In this document: piece by piece, positions 50,976 through 62,151 of the stretch | How the letters are laid out: every line of letters begins with the position of its first letter | How positions within the stretch are numbered: the first letter of the stretch is position 1 | The notes under the pieces: model-generated | The model's database searches: none | What the model was told of the DNA's origin: nothing | Seen by the model: only the letters and a program-made list of their open reading frames with translations | Translations under genes and position numbers: made by a program | NCBI GenBank assembly: GCA_025751475.1 | Contig: JAOWLD010000003.1 | Span: 310,001 to 374,000 of the forward strand | Length of the DNA: 64,000 nt | From: Rhodobacteraceae bacterium XHP0102 | GTDB lineage: Bacteria; Pseudomonadota; Alphaproteobacteria; Rhodobacterales; Rhodobacteraceae | Direction: 5' to 3'

Positions 50976-52420
50976 TCCAAATCCCCCGTTACCCCAAGGT
51001 AGGCGGTTTTGACGGTTGTGTAAAACTCGGCCGCATAACGCCCCTGTTCGCGTGGCCCGTAAGAGGACGCGCCCCGCCCCCCGAAGGGCACATGGTAATC
51101 TGTGCCTGCCGTGGGCAGGTTGACCATCACGCAGCCCGCCCGCATATGCGCCCGGAAATGGGCGGCGCGGGCAAGGCTTTTGGTCATGATCCCTGCGGTG
51201 AGGCCAAATTCGCTGTCATTGGCGATGTCTAACCCTTCGGCATAGCTGCCCACCTTGATCACCGATGTGATGGGGGCAAACATTTCTTCGCGGTTGATCC
51301 GCATCTCATTGCGGGTGTTGGCAAAGACCGCAGGGCGCATAAAATAGCCTGTGGTTTCACCCTCAATGCGGGTTCCGCCACATAAAAGCTCGGCCCCTTC
51401 GGATTGACCGAGGGTGATATAGTCCAGATTGCTGTCAAGCTGGGCTTGGCTGACCACAGGGCCAATTTGCGTGGCGCTGTCGAGGGCAGGGCCAACCACA
51501 AGCTTTTTTGTGGCCGCAACCAATTTATCGACAAAAGCATCATGGATTTTTTCAGGCACAATGAGGCGCGAGGCGGCGGTGCATTTTTGGCCCGTGCCGC
51601 CAAAGGCCGCGTTCACACTATGCGCCACGGCCAGATCAAGATCGCAATCCTCCATCACCAACATGGGGTTCTTTGATCCCATCTCCATTTGCAGCTTGGT
51701 CATATTGGGAATGGCCGATGCGGCGATGGCGCGGCCCACGGGAACGGAACCTGTAAAGCTAATCGCATCCACCGCGGCACTCTCCACCAAAGCCTGCCCA
51801 ATCGTGCCGCCTGCGCCCATGACCAAATTGAACAGACCCTTAGGGATGTTTTGGCGCCCAATGATCTCGGTCAGCATCACGGCGCTTGCCGGGGTCAGGT
51901 TTGCAGGCTTCCAGATCACTGCATTGCCAAAGGCCAAGGCAGGCGCGATTTTCCATGCGGGCGTGGCAAGCGGAAAATTCCACGGGCTGATAATCGCCAC
52001 CACCCCCACAGGTTCGCGGCGCACATCCACCTCGATGCCACTGCGCACGCTTTCGGCATGGTCGCATTGATTGCGCAGCGCCTCAGCCGCAAAATAGGTA
52101 AAGAATTGACCTGCGCGATAGGCCTCGCCCCGACCTTCGGCGCGGGGTTTGCCTTCTTCGCGAGAAATCATCTCACCCAATTCATCGGCCCGCGCCATCA
52201 CCTCTGTGCCAATGGCCATCAGCACGTTGTGCCGCGCCTCGATGCCCATGGCCCACCATTCGGCCTGGGCACGCCGCGCAGCGGTGAGTGCCTCGGATAA
52301 ATCATCACCGCTGGCTTGGGCAAATTGGCCAATCACATCGCGCGTGTCAGATGGGTTGATATTGGCAATGCGGTCCGTGCCATCACGCCATCTGCCATTG
52401 ATGTAATTCTGGCCTTGCAT
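50972..52420 (-). CDS. Aldehyde dehydrogenase (2-oxoglutarate semialdehyde type)
   Basis: A 482-residue NAD(P)-dependent aldehyde dehydrogenase. Catalytic N148 in PWNFP, general base E246 (QMEMGSK, where LELGGK is usual) and nucleophile C280 in GQKCTAAS. It is closest in style to alpha-ketoglutaric semialdehyde dehydrogenases. Start 52420 (MQGQNYING) with AAAGGA; the 110-residue upstream extension covers the LysR promoter and is rejected. First gene of the minus-strand unit, diverging from LysR. Confidence 0.88.
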   Translation of the reverse strand: MQGQNYINGRWRDGTDRIANINPSDTRDVIGQFAQASGDDLSEALTAARRAQAEWWAMGIEARHNVLMAIGTEVMARADELGEMISREEGKPRAEGRGEAYRAGQFFTYFAAEALRNQCDHAESVRSGIEVDVRREPVGVVAIISPWNFPLATPAWKIAPALAFGNAVIWKPANLTPASAVMLTEIIGRQNIPKGLFNLVMGAGGTIGQALVESAAVDAISFTGSVPVGRAIAASAIPNMTKLQMEMGSKNPMLVMEDCDLDLAVAHSVNAAFGGTGQKCTAASRLIVPEKIHDAFVDKLVAATKKLVVGPALDSATQIGPVVSQAQLDSNLDYITLGQSEGAELLCGGTRIEGETTGYFMRPAVFANTRNEMRINREEMFAPITSVIKVGSYAEGLDIANDSEFGLTAGIMTKSLARAAHFRAHMRAGCVMVNLPTAGTDYHVPFGGRGASSYGPREQGRYAAEFYTTVKTAYLGVTGDLE

Positions 52421-52484
52421 TGCTTCGCTGTCCTTTGCGCCGTTACTTATGGACACTATGGTTAGCCTAGACAGGGGCAAACAG

Positions 52485-52526
52485 TTCAGGCAATCTAAAA
52501 AGATTGAAATAAATTTCAGGAAATCT
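52485..52526. promoter_or_regulatory. LysR operator candidates in the aldehyde dehydrogenase/LysR gap
   Basis: TTCAGG-C-AATCT at 52485-52496 and TTCAGG-A-AATCT at 52515-52526 are direct repeats (11 of 12 identical) exactly 30 bp apart, three helical turns. Between them lie AATCT/AGATT (52492-52505) and TGAAAT/ATTTCA (52505-52518) inverted repeats. The 112-bp divergent gap probably holds both promoters and the binding sites of the adjacent LysR protein. Confidence 0.65.
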
Positions 52527-52532
52527 GAAGCA

Positions 52533-53423
52533 ATGATCAAGCTAGAGATGTTGCGCGTGTTTCTGGCCGTGGCCGAAGAGGGGGCCTTGGCGCTTGCGGC
52601 GCAGAAATTGGGGCGCACGCCATCGGCCCTGTCCATGGCCTTGTCACAGCTTGAGGCACAGGTGGGCGCGCCCCTTTTTGAAACGGATCGCAAGAACCGC
52701 CTGACCCCCTTGGGGCGTCTTGTGTTGGAGGAGGCGCGGCGCGCCACCAATTCCTATACCCGCAGCGTAGATGCCATTGCGCGTCATGCGCGCTCGCTGG
52801 CGGGCACTGTGCGGGTTATGGCGGTGCCTTCGGCGACCATCACGCTTTTGCCGCCTGCGATCTTGGCCTTTTCGCAGGCCCGTCCCGAGGTGCGGCTTGA
52901 AATCCGCGATAGCGACACGGCCAGTGTCGTATCACAAGTGGCACTTGGGGAGAGTGACATTGGCATTATCTCCCAATCGCCGCGCGCGCAGGCGGCGCTG
53001 GCTTCGGTCTCGACAGAGGTGATCTTGCGCGACCCTCTGGGTGTCGTCGCGCGCCATGACGGGCCATTTGCACGGCGGGTCATGGCGCGTGCGCCCTCGT
53101 GGCGGGATGTGGCCTATGAACCGCTGATTGCCAACCCGCTATGCGATTTGGTGGATCACCCAAGCGTGGCTGCTGCGCTGCAAGATTGCCGCATTGAGGC
53201 GCGCAATACCACGGCACTTTTGGCCTTTGTGCGGGCGGGTATCGGGATCACGATTTTGCCGCAAACCGCAATGGCCGAGGCTGATCCCGCCTTGCGGTTT
53301 TTTGCGCCAAATGATCCGCAAAGCCGCCGCGAACTGTGTAAAATAAGAAACCGCGCCGCCCATCTTAGCCCTGTGGCGCTGTCCTTTTGGGACTTGCTTG
53401 CACCCCAAGCACCTAGCCCTTAG
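52533..53423 (+). CDS. LysR-family transcriptional regulator
   Basis: A 296-residue LysR protein: an N-terminal winged HTH (residues 1-60, LRVFLAVAEEGALALAAQKLGRTPSALS split region) and a C-terminal effector domain. Divergent from the aldehyde dehydrogenase unit and 34 bp upstream of the Ldh-family gene, it probably controls both arms of this cluster and autoregulates through the repeats in the gap. Effector unknown. Start 52533 (MIKLEMLRVF) chosen by family; upstream in-frame residues lie inside the operator. Confidence 0.9.
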   Translation: MIKLEMLRVFLAVAEEGALALAAQKLGRTPSALSMALSQLEAQVGAPLFETDRKNRLTPLGRLVLEEARRATNSYTRSVDAIARHARSLAGTVRVMAVPSATITLLPPAILAFSQARPEVRLEIRDSDTASVVSQVALGESDIGIISQSPRAQAALASVSTEVILRDPLGVVARHDGPFARRVMARAPSWRDVAYEPLIANPLCDLVDHPSVAAALQDCRIEARNTTALLAFVRAGIGITILPQTAMAEADPALRFFAPNDPQSRRELCKIRNRAAHLSPVALSFWDLLAPQAPSP

Positions 53424-53457
53424 CCTTTGGTAAAGAGTTACCACAAGGAGGGCGGCC

Positions 53458-54438
53458 ATGGCGCAAGTGGCAATCAGCGAGATTGAAACCATGACCAAAG
53501 CCGCGCTGATGGCCCATGGGGCGGGGGCATGGCAAGCGGGGGAGGTGGCCCGCGCCACCGCCCATGCGGAGGCCCATGGCAATGTGATCTGCGGCCTGCA
53601 ATACGTGGAAAGCTATTGTGTGCAGTTGGCCTCGGGGCGCGTGGATGGGCAGGTGATGCCTGTGGTCAGCCGTCCAAAGGCGGCGGCGATTTTGTCAGAC
53701 GCACAGCTTGGCTTTGCCCAACCCGCCTTTGCCGCGGCTAAGGATCAATTCTGCGATCTGGTGGATGAAACAGGCGTGGCGATGTTGGCCGTGGCGCAAA
53801 GCCACACCTGCACCTCGCTGGGCTATTTCACCGAACAAATCGCGCAAAAGGGCAAGCTGTGCATCGGCTTTACCAATGCCTCGCCCGTGGTCGCAGCCCC
53901 CAATGGCAAGCGGCGCGTCATCGGCACGAACCCCATCGCCATGTCCGTGCCTGATGGGCAGGGGGGGCTTTCGGTGCATTTTGATTTCTCAACCTCGGCC
54001 GTGGCTTTGGGCAAAATCACCATGGCGAAATATGCGGGGGAAGAGATCCCGCTGGGGTGGGCCGTGGATGCCGAAGGCCACCCCACAACCGACCCCGAAG
54101 CGGCCTTGAAAGGCGCCTTGTTGAGTGCAGGCGGCTATAAAGGATGGGGCTTTGGCATTATGGCGGAGGTCTTGGCGGCGGCAATGACGGGCTCGGTCAA
54201 TTCGCTGGATGTGGGCGGCTTGAAATTTCCCGATGGGCCGCCGCATCGCTTGGGGCAGTTTTACCTGGCGATGGACACAGGCACATTTAGCGATCAATTT
54301 GGCGCGCGGATCACGCGACTGTTGGAGGCTGTGGCCGAAGATGAGGGCGCGCGCGTTCCTGGGCAGGGTCGGGTGGCGGCCGCATCGGCGGATGTGCCAC
54401 AGGCCCTTTGGGATAAGATTACAGGATTGGCGGCGTAA
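53458..54438 (+). CDS. Malate/L-lactate dehydrogenase-family oxidoreductase (DpkA/ComC-like)
   Basis: A 326-residue NAD(P)H-dependent enzyme of the Ldh_2 family, whose members reduce cyclic imines (delta1-pyrroline-2-carboxylate, delta1-piperideine-2-carboxylate), ureidoglycolate, malate or sulfolactate. The candidate catalytic histidine is H116 in QSHTCTS. The GTNPIAM motif near 161 and the KGWGFGIMAEVLA segment near 230 are typical. AAGGAGGG precedes the start. In context an imine or 2-oxo acid step feeding the aldehyde dehydrogenase is likely. Confidence 0.85.
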   Translation: MAQVAISEIETMTKAALMAHGAGAWQAGEVARATAHAEAHGNVICGLQYVESYCVQLASGRVDGQVMPVVSRPKAAAILSDAQLGFAQPAFAAAKDQFCDLVDETGVAMLAVAQSHTCTSLGYFTEQIAQKGKLCIGFTNASPVVAAPNGKRRVIGTNPIAMSVPDGQGGLSVHFDFSTSAVALGKITMAKYAGEEIPLGWAVDAEGHPTTDPEAALKGALLSAGGYKGWGFGIMAEVLAAAMTGSVNSLDVGGLKFPDGPPHRLGQFYLAMDTGTFSDQFGARITRLLEAVAEDEGARVPGQGRVAAASADVPQALWDKITGLAA

Positions 54439-54464
54439 CGCGCCACAAGACAGGACAAAAACAC

Positions 54465-54914
54465 ATGGATTTAACAGTTTACCTTTCGGGCGAGATTCAC
54501 ACGACATGGCGCGCGGAGATCATCGCCGCCTGTGAGGCAGCGGGGCTGTCGGTGCGCTTTACCGCCCCCGTGACCGATCATGCGGCCAGTGATGATTGTG
54601 GCGTGGCCATATTGGGGGCTGAGGATCAGAAATTCTGGCACGATCACAAAGGCGCAAAGATCAACGCCATTCGCACCCGCAAGGCGATTGCAGATGCCGA
54701 TATCGTGGTGGTCCGCTTCGGGGAGCAATATAAACAATGGAATGCCGCTTTTGATGCGGGCTATGCGGCGGCCTTGGGAAAATCCCTGATTGTGATGCAT
54801 GGGGCAGACCATCAACACGCCCTCAAAGAGGTGGATGCTGCGGCCCTTGCGGTGACCGAAACCCCCGCACAGGTGGCGCAGATTCTGGCCTATGTAATTG
54901 ATGGTCGCCTCTAG
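54465..54914 (+). CDS. YtoQ family protein
   Basis: A 149-residue protein of the YtoQ family, a nucleoside 2-deoxyribosyltransferase-like fold. N-terminal LTVYLSGEIHTTWR, central DDCGVAILGAEDQKFWHDHKGA and ADIVVVRFGEQYKQWNAAFDAGYA near 80, the usual order. No activity is established for the family. 26 bp after the Ldh-family gene, so likely the same transcript. Confidence 0.87.
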   Translation: MDLTVYLSGEIHTTWRAEIIAACEAAGLSVRFTAPVTDHAASDDCGVAILGAEDQKFWHDHKGAKINAIRTRKAIADADIVVVRFGEQYKQWNAAFDAGYAAALGKSLIVMHGADHQHALKEVDAAALAVTETPAQVAQILAYVIDGRL

Positions 54915-55001
54915 CGACCTATCTGCGCTTGGCACAGGCACAAGCGCCGCATACAACCAAAGAAAACGGGCAGTGCGTGCCGCATAGGTAAGAGGGACAA
55001 A

Positions 55002-55832
55002 ATGGAAGTCTTTATGACGGCGGAATTCGCCTTTGTCGCCGTGTTGCTGCTTGCAGCAGGGGCTGTGACAGGGGTTTTGGCGGGGCTGTTTGGCGTGGGC
55101 GGGGGGGCCTTGATTGTGCCCGTCCTTTACGAGGTGTTTGGGGTTACGGGCGTGCCCGATGATTTGCGGATGCCTTTGGCGGTTGGCACGTCTTTGGCGA
55201 TCATTATCCCCACATCGATCCGTTCTTTCATGGGCCATCGTGCGCGCGGTGCGGTGGATGAGGCCTTGTTGAAATCATGGGCCTTGCCGATTTTGGCGGG
55301 CGTGTTGATTGGGGCGGCTTTGGCGCGTTTTGCCCCCGCCTATGTGTTTCAATTGGTCTTTGTGGTGGTGGCAGGGGTCAATGCTTTCAAGATGATCTTC
55401 GGGATCAAGGCTTGGAACCTCGGCGCGGATTTGCCAAAGGGCGGTGCGCTTTATTCCTATGGCGGGGTGATTGGCCTGCTCTCGGCCTTGATGGGCATTG
55501 GCGGTGGACAGATTTCCAATTTGATCATGACGCTTCATGGCCGCCCGATCCATCAAGCCGTGGCCACCTCGGCGGGTATTGGGGTTTTGATCTCTGTTCC
55601 TGGCGCAATTGGATATATGATTTCGGGATTTGGTCGCGCGGGCCTGCCCGTGGATGCAATAGGCTTTGTGTCCTTCTTGGGCATGGCGCTGTTTGTGCCA
55701 ACAACCATTCTCACCGCAAATCTCGGCGTGAAATTGGCGCATAGCCTTTCGCGGCGGCATCTTGAATTGGCCTTTGGCGTGTTTCTTGCGCTGGTTTCGT
55801 TGCGTTTCATTTACGCGATCATCACAGGCTGA
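55002..55832 (+). CDS. TauE/SafE-family anion exporter
   Basis: A 276-residue membrane protein with about eight helices. The two internal repeats each carry the family's GVGGG-type motif: GLFGVGGGALIVP near 28 and GLLSALMGIGGGQISNL near 157. TauE/SafE proteins move sulfite, sulfonate or other organic anions. It may serve the catabolic cluster upstream or the neighbouring racemase-family gene. AAGAGGG precedes the ATG. Confidence 0.88.
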   Translation: MEVFMTAEFAFVAVLLLAAGAVTGVLAGLFGVGGGALIVPVLYEVFGVTGVPDDLRMPLAVGTSLAIIIPTSIRSFMGHRARGAVDEALLKSWALPILAGVLIGAALARFAPAYVFQLVFVVVAGVNAFKMIFGIKAWNLGADLPKGGALYSYGGVIGLLSALMGIGGGQISNLIMTLHGRPIHQAVATSAGIGVLISVPGAIGYMISGFGRAGLPVDAIGFVSFLGMALFVPTTILTANLGVKLAHSLSRRHLELAFGVFLALVSLRFIYAIITG

Positions 55833-55836
55833 GTGG

Positions 55837-55915
55837 GATGCCACCAAGGGAAGCAGCAACGCAGCATGGAGATGCGCCTGATACAGGTCGCAGGTCCACA
55901 CCCCTTGGTGGCATC
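55837..55915. other. 79-nt structured inverted-repeat element
   Basis: Five bases after the TauE/SafE stop, GATGCCACCAAGGG (55837-55850) pairs perfectly with CCCTTGGTGGCATC (55902-55915). The 51-nt inside can fold two more hairpins: GCAT-GGAG-ATGC and CCTG-ATA-CAGG. There is no T run, so it is not an ordinary terminator. Candidates are a small RNA, a riboswitch-like leader or a MITE remnant. No known RNA family is recognised. Confidence 0.6.
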
Positions 55916-55960
55916 TTTGCCTCTATCATATGCAGCGATTGGCGCTAGGATAATTTCAGC

Positions 55961-55979
55961 AAATAGGAAAATCCTATTT
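55961..55979. promoter_or_regulatory. Perfect 19-bp palindrome upstream of the racemase-family gene
   Basis: AAATAGGA (55961-55968) and TCCTATTT (55972-55979) surround AAA, 118 bp before the start at 56098 and followed by an AT-rich tract. Typical of an operator for a dimeric (for example MarR or GntR type) regulator. Confidence 0.5.
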
Positions 55980-56097
55980 AATTAATTTAAAACGCATATT
56001 TGGCGCGATATGGCCGTGATAGGTCGCAGAAATGGGCCTCGCTTTCGCAGAAATAGCGCAGCATCTCAGGCACAGTGACCATCAACGGGCGCGCGCC

Positions 56098-56844
56098 ATG
56101 GAAAATGTGTTCGATTATGAGCTCGGTCCGATCCTTGGGCAGCGTGCGGTTTTGGGCCTTTTGGTGCTGCAGGTTGATGAGACAATTGAGCATGATTTGC
56201 GCCGCATTCTTCCGCAGAAGGAGGTGGCGCTCTATGTAAGTCGCGTGCCCAGTTCCCAGACGGTCAGCCCAGACAGTCTTGCGGAAATGGCAGGGCATCT
56301 TTGTCACAGCGCTTCGCTGATGCCGCCAAATCTGGATTTTGATGTTTTGGGATATGGCTGCACCTCGGCCACCTCGGTCATCGGTGCCACGCGCGTGGCG
56401 GAATTGCTGCGCGAAGGCTGCCCCGCCGCCCATGTCACCGAACCTGTTTCTGCCCTTGTTGCGGCTTGTCGGCATTTGGGGATCACGCGCTTGGCGTTTT
56501 TATCGCCTTATGTGGCCGAGGTCTCGGCCCGTTTGCGGGCCACCATTGCGGCCGAGGGGATCGAGACCCCCGTCTTTGGCACATTTGACGAGGCGCAGGA
56601 ACATCGGGTGGCGCGGATTTCTGCGGCCTCCCTGCACGCGGCCGCAACCGCCCTGCTGCGCAAAGGCGGCGCAGAAGCGGTGTTTCTCTCTTGCACGAAT
56701 TTGCGCACCCTAGACGTCATTGACGAAATCGAGGCGGCCAGTGGCGCGGTGGTGCTGTCATCCAATCAGGTGATGGCATGGCATATGTGCCAGCTTGCTG
56801 GGATTGACCCCGCGTGGCGCGTGGGGCGATTGATGCAGGGCTGA
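56098..56844 (+). CDS. Asp/Glu racemase / maleate isomerase-family protein
   Basis: A 248-residue protein of the family that includes aspartate/glutamate racemases, maleate isomerase, arylmalonate decarboxylase and EutA. Both catalytic cysteines are present: C88 in GYGCTSATS and C199 in LSCTNLRT, arguing for isomerase or racemase rather than the single-cysteine decarboxylase type. Start 56098 (MENVFDYELG) chosen because family homology starts nearby; the Shine-Dalgarno is weak. Monocistronic, ending at a terminator. Confidence 0.83.
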   Translation: MENVFDYELGPILGQRAVLGLLVLQVDETIEHDLRRILPQKEVALYVSRVPSSQTVSPDSLAEMAGHLCHSASLMPPNLDFDVLGYGCTSATSVIGATRVAELLREGCPAAHVTEPVSALVAACRHLGITRLAFLSPYVAEVSARLRATIAAEGIETPVFGTFDEAQEHRVARISAASLHAAATALLRKGGAEAVFLSCTNLRTLDVIDEIEAASGAVVLSSNQVMAWHMCQLAGIDPAWRVGRLMQG

Positions 56845-56850
56845 CCCCAA

Positions 56851-56888
56851 AAAGAAACGCGCGCCTTGGGTAAGGCGCGCGTTTTGGT
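56851..56888. terminator. Bidirectional terminator between racemase-family gene and katG
   Basis: A 13-bp perfect stem (AAACGCGCGCCTT at 56855-56867, AAGGCGCGCGTTT at 56872-56884) with a GGGT loop and short T/A runs on both sides serves the two convergent genes. Confidence 0.85.
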
Positions 56889-56905
56889 TTCGCGATTAAG
56901 GTGTT

Positions 56906-59239
<2,334 letters not shown>

Positions 59240-60160
59240 ATGGCTAATATCACCCTCAAACAATTGCGCTATGCCACCGCTGTGGCCGAGCATGAACATT
59301 TTGGCCATGCTGCAGCTGCTTGCGCAATTTCGCAGCCCGCACTCTCGATGCAAATTCAGGCGCTTGAGGAGGGGCTTGGCGTGGCGCTCTTCGAGCGCGC
59401 AGCGCGCCATGTGCGACCCACCCCCTTTGGGATTGGGTTTTTGGCGCGGGCGCAGCGGATTTTGGCCGAGGTTGATGATCTCGGCGACAGCGCGCGCGCG
59501 GCGCGCGGCGATGATTTGGGCCGCCTGCGTCTGGGTGTGATCCCCACCATCGCGCCTTATCTTTTGCCCCGTGTGGTGGGCTTGATGGCGCAGTATTACC
59601 CGCTGACCAATTTGGCCTTGCGCGAAACCATTACCCCGCGCCTGATTGCCGAATTGACCGAAGGGCGGCTGGATGCGGCGATTGTCGCCTTGCCCGTTTC
59701 CGAACCAAGCCTAGAAGAAGTTGAGGTGTTCCAAGAAGATTTCATCCTTGTGCGTCCGCCCGAAGAAGCGGGCAAGCCCGTGCCCGATGCCAATTCCCTG
59801 CGCGAAATGAAACTGCTTTTGTTGGAGGAGGGGCATTGCTTTCGCGACCAAGCCCTATCTTTCTGCGCGCTTGGTGCAAACACCCCACGCGAGGTGATGG
59901 ATGGCTCCTCGCTGTCGACTTTGGTGCAGATGGTGGGCGCGGGCATTGGGGTGACCTTGATCCCAGAGATGGCTGTGCCTGTGGAAACCCGTTCGGCCAG
60001 CGTGGCCTTGGCGCGGTTTCGCGCCCCTGCGCCTGCGCGCAAGATTGGGGTGATTTGGCGCCGCTCTAGCCCGCTGTCCAATCAGTTGCGCAAATTGGCC
60101 AATGTGGTGCGCGAAGCGGCCGAGGCAGGCGCAGCTGCCCAAGGCAACGTGATGCCATAA
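59240..60160 (+). CDS. oxyR: Hydrogen peroxide-responsive regulator OxyR
   Basis: A 306-residue LysR protein. N-terminal HTH ITLKQLRYATAVAEHEHFGHAA; the redox pair C200 and C209 in GHCFRDQALSFC matches the E. coli OxyR C199/C208 disulfide switch. It should activate katG under peroxide from the shared gap. Ends at a bidirectional terminator. Confidence 0.95.
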   Translation: MANITLKQLRYATAVAEHEHFGHAAAACAISQPALSMQIQALEEGLGVALFERAARHVRPTPFGIGFLARAQRILAEVDDLGDSARAARGDDLGRLRLGVIPTIAPYLLPRVVGLMAQYYPLTNLALRETITPRLIAELTEGRLDAAIVALPVSEPSLEEVEVFQEDFILVRPPEEAGKPVPDANSLREMKLLLLEEGHCFRDQALSFCALGANTPREVMDGSSLSTLVQMVGAGIGVTLIPEMAVPVETRSASVALARFRAPAPARKIGVIWRRSSPLSNQLRKLANVVREAAEAGAAAQGNVMP

Positions 60161-60186
60161 AAAAGGCGGGCCATGGCCCGCCTTTT
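60161..60186. terminator. Terminator between oxyR and the cold-shock gene
   Basis: AAAAGGCGGGCC at 60161-60172 and GGCCCGCCTTTT at 60175-60186 form a 12-bp palindromic stem with A and T runs at its ends, directly after the oxyR stop. Works for both convergent genes. Confidence 0.85.
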
Positions 60187-60213
60187 CACATTTCACTGGA
60201 TCAGGCTTGCGCC

Positions 60214-60420
60214 TTAGACCAATGCGATGTTCACAGCGCTTTCGCGGCCATCGCGGCCTTTTTCCAGATCGTAGGTCACTTTCTGGTTGTCATTCAGGCC
60301 TTTAAGGCCAGAACGCTCAACACCAGAGATGTGAACGAATACGTCTTTGCCGCCTTCATCAGGTGCGATGAAGCCGAAACCTTTGGTTGCATTGAACCAT
60401 TTCACGGTGCCATTGGCCAT
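60214..60420 (-). CDS. Cold-shock domain protein
   Basis: A 68-residue CspA-type OB-fold protein that binds single-stranded RNA and DNA. RNP1 KGFGFI at 13-18, RNP2 VFVHI at 28-31 region and the N-terminal GTVKWFN are all present. Start 60420 has AGGAGA 8 nt upstream; the 19-residue in-frame extension is rejected. Monocistronic. Confidence 0.95.
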   Translation of the reverse strand: MANGTVKWFNATKGFGFIAPDEGGKDVFVHISGVERSGLKGLNDNQKVTYDLEKGRDGRESAVNIALV

Positions 60421-60594
60421 TTCCGTGTCTCCTGTCATTATGCTGCCCACACCATGCGGCAGCTTGGCAATCGTCATGCGAGATAGGCTGCACTGTTGCC
60501 TTTATAGAGGGACAGAAGAGCGATATCAGATAACTAGCACGGCCCCTGTCGCATGAAATGGGCCGCAGGTAAAGGAAATTCGTGGGGGTTAAAA

Positions 60595-61050
60595 ATGCTG
60601 TTCAAAATATTCATCGCGGTTTCAGGGCTGTTTGCCTTGGTGATTTTTGCTGCCGTGGGGATGCGCGTGGTGCCAATGGATGCGGTGCGCTTTCACGCGC
60701 GCCCTGCATTGGCCGTGCCACCAAGCAGCCCGAATTTCGCGCTCTTGCGAGGCGCGGATGCGCTGATCGTGCAGGCGCCACCAGCCGATGTTGCGGCACG
60801 CGTGGCACAAAAGGCCAGGGCCGATGGGGCCACACTTCTGGCAGGTGGGCCTGAGGCGGGATTCGTCACCTATGTTTATCGCAGCCGCCTGATGGGGTTT
60901 CCAGATGCGTTCAGCCTAACGCTTGATCCCACGGATGAGGGCGGCACGCGGGTTGAGATCTTCTCGCGCTCGCGCTTTGGCTATAGCGATTTGGGGGTGA
61001 ATGCCGCGCGTGTGGCGGATTGGGTGGATGCCTTACAGGCGGCGCGCTGA
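60595..61050 (+). CDS. DUF1499 family membrane-anchored protein
   Basis: A 151-residue protein with one N-terminal membrane helix (about residues 3-25) and a periplasmic or cytoplasmic-side DUF1499 domain. Landmarks: a PPSSPNFALL segment near residue 42, FVTYVYRSRLMGFPD near 92 and the RVEIFSRSRFGYSDLGVNAAR stretch near 120. Function unknown. ATG 60595 chosen, because the upstream 14 residues lack a family match. Confidence 0.8.
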   Translation: MLFKIFIAVSGLFALVIFAAVGMRVVPMDAVRFHARPALAVPPSSPNFALLRGADALIVQAPPADVAARVAQKARADGATLLAGGPEAGFVTYVYRSRLMGFPDAFSLTLDPTDEGGTRVEIFSRSRFGYSDLGVNAARVADWVDALQAAR

Positions 61051-61095
61051 TCAATCAGGCTTGACGCGCGCGCGCGGCTTCGCCAAACCCTGCCC

Positions 61096-62151
61096 ATGTT
61101 GCCAGCAGAACCCCTTCGCCAGATTGTTGAGCGTTTCGAATATCTCCAAGCGCAGCTCAACGCAGGTGCCGCCGCCAATGCCATCGCGGCCATCAGCCGC
61201 GAATATGCGCAGCTGAAACCCGTGGTTGCGCAAATCGGCGAATATCATCAGATCACAGAGGACCTAAAGGGGGCCGAGGCGATGTTGTCCGACCCTGAAA
61301 TGCGCGGCTTGGCCGAGGAGGAGTTGGCGCGCCTGAAACAGGCCCTTCCAGAGGTCGAGTTGGGCTTGCGCATCGCCCTTTTGCCCAAAGATGCCGCCGA
61401 TGCGCGCCCCGCGATTTTGGAAATCCGCCCAGGCACGGGGGGCGATGAGGCCGCGCTTTTTGCGGGCGATTTATTGCGAATGTATCAACGCTATGCCGAG
61501 GCGCGCGGATGGCAATTTGAATTGATCGAGCAGCAGCTTTCTGAACTGGGTGGTGTGCGCGAAGTGACGGCACGGATCGCGGGCGAGGGGGTGTTCGCGC
61601 GGATGAAATACGAGTCAGGCGTGCACCGCGTGCAGCGCGTGCCTGAAACGGAATCGGGCGGGCGCATACACACATCCGCCGCCACCGTGGCCGTGCTGCC
61701 CGAGGCGGAGGAGGTCGATATCGATATCCCCGCCAGTGACATTCGCATCGACACAATGCGCGCCTCAGGCGCGGGCGGTCAGCACGTGAACACCACCGAC
61801 AGCGCGGTGCGCATCACCCATTTGCCCACAGGGATCATCGTCACCTCATCTGAGAAATCACAACACCGCAATCGCGAAATCGCCATGCAGGTCTTGCGTG
61901 CGCGGCTTTATGATCTGGAGCGGCAAAAGGCCGATGATGCCCGCGCGGCCTCGCGCAAAAGTCAGGTGGGGACGGGCGATCGTTCGGAGCGTATCCGCAC
62001 CTATAATTTTCCCCAAGGGCGCATGACCGATCACCGTATCAATCTGACCTTATATAAATTGGATCAGGTGATGTCGGGCGATCTTGACGAAATCCTTGAT
62101 GCACTGACCGCCCATGACCAAGCCGCCCTTTTGGCCGAGATGGACGGGTGA
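61096..62151 (+). CDS. prfA: Peptide chain release factor 1
   Basis: A 351-residue factor decoding UAA and UAG. The GGQ motif, which triggers peptidyl-tRNA hydrolysis, is in SGAGGQHVN near residue 227; the stop-codon recognition loop region reads [15 protein letters not shown], with PET where PAT is common. The gene overlaps prmC by 4 bp (GTGA), whose product methylates the GGQ glutamine. Confidence 0.95.
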   Translation: MLPAEPLRQIVERFEYLQAQLNAGAAANAIAAISREYAQLKPVVAQIGEYHQITEDLKGAEAMLSDPEMRGLAEEELARLKQALPEVELGLRIALLPKDAADARPAILEIRPGTGGDEAALFAGDLLRMYQRYAEARGWQFELIEQQLSELGGVREVTARIAGEGVFARMKYESGVHRVQRVPETESGGRIHTSAATVAVLPEAEEVDIDIPASDIRIDTMRASGAGGQHVNTTDSAVRITHLPTGIIVTSSEKSQHRNREIAMQVLRARLYDLERQKADDARAASRKSQVGTGDRSERIRTYNFPQGRMTDHRINLTLYKLDQVMSGDLDEILDALTAHDQAALLAEMDG

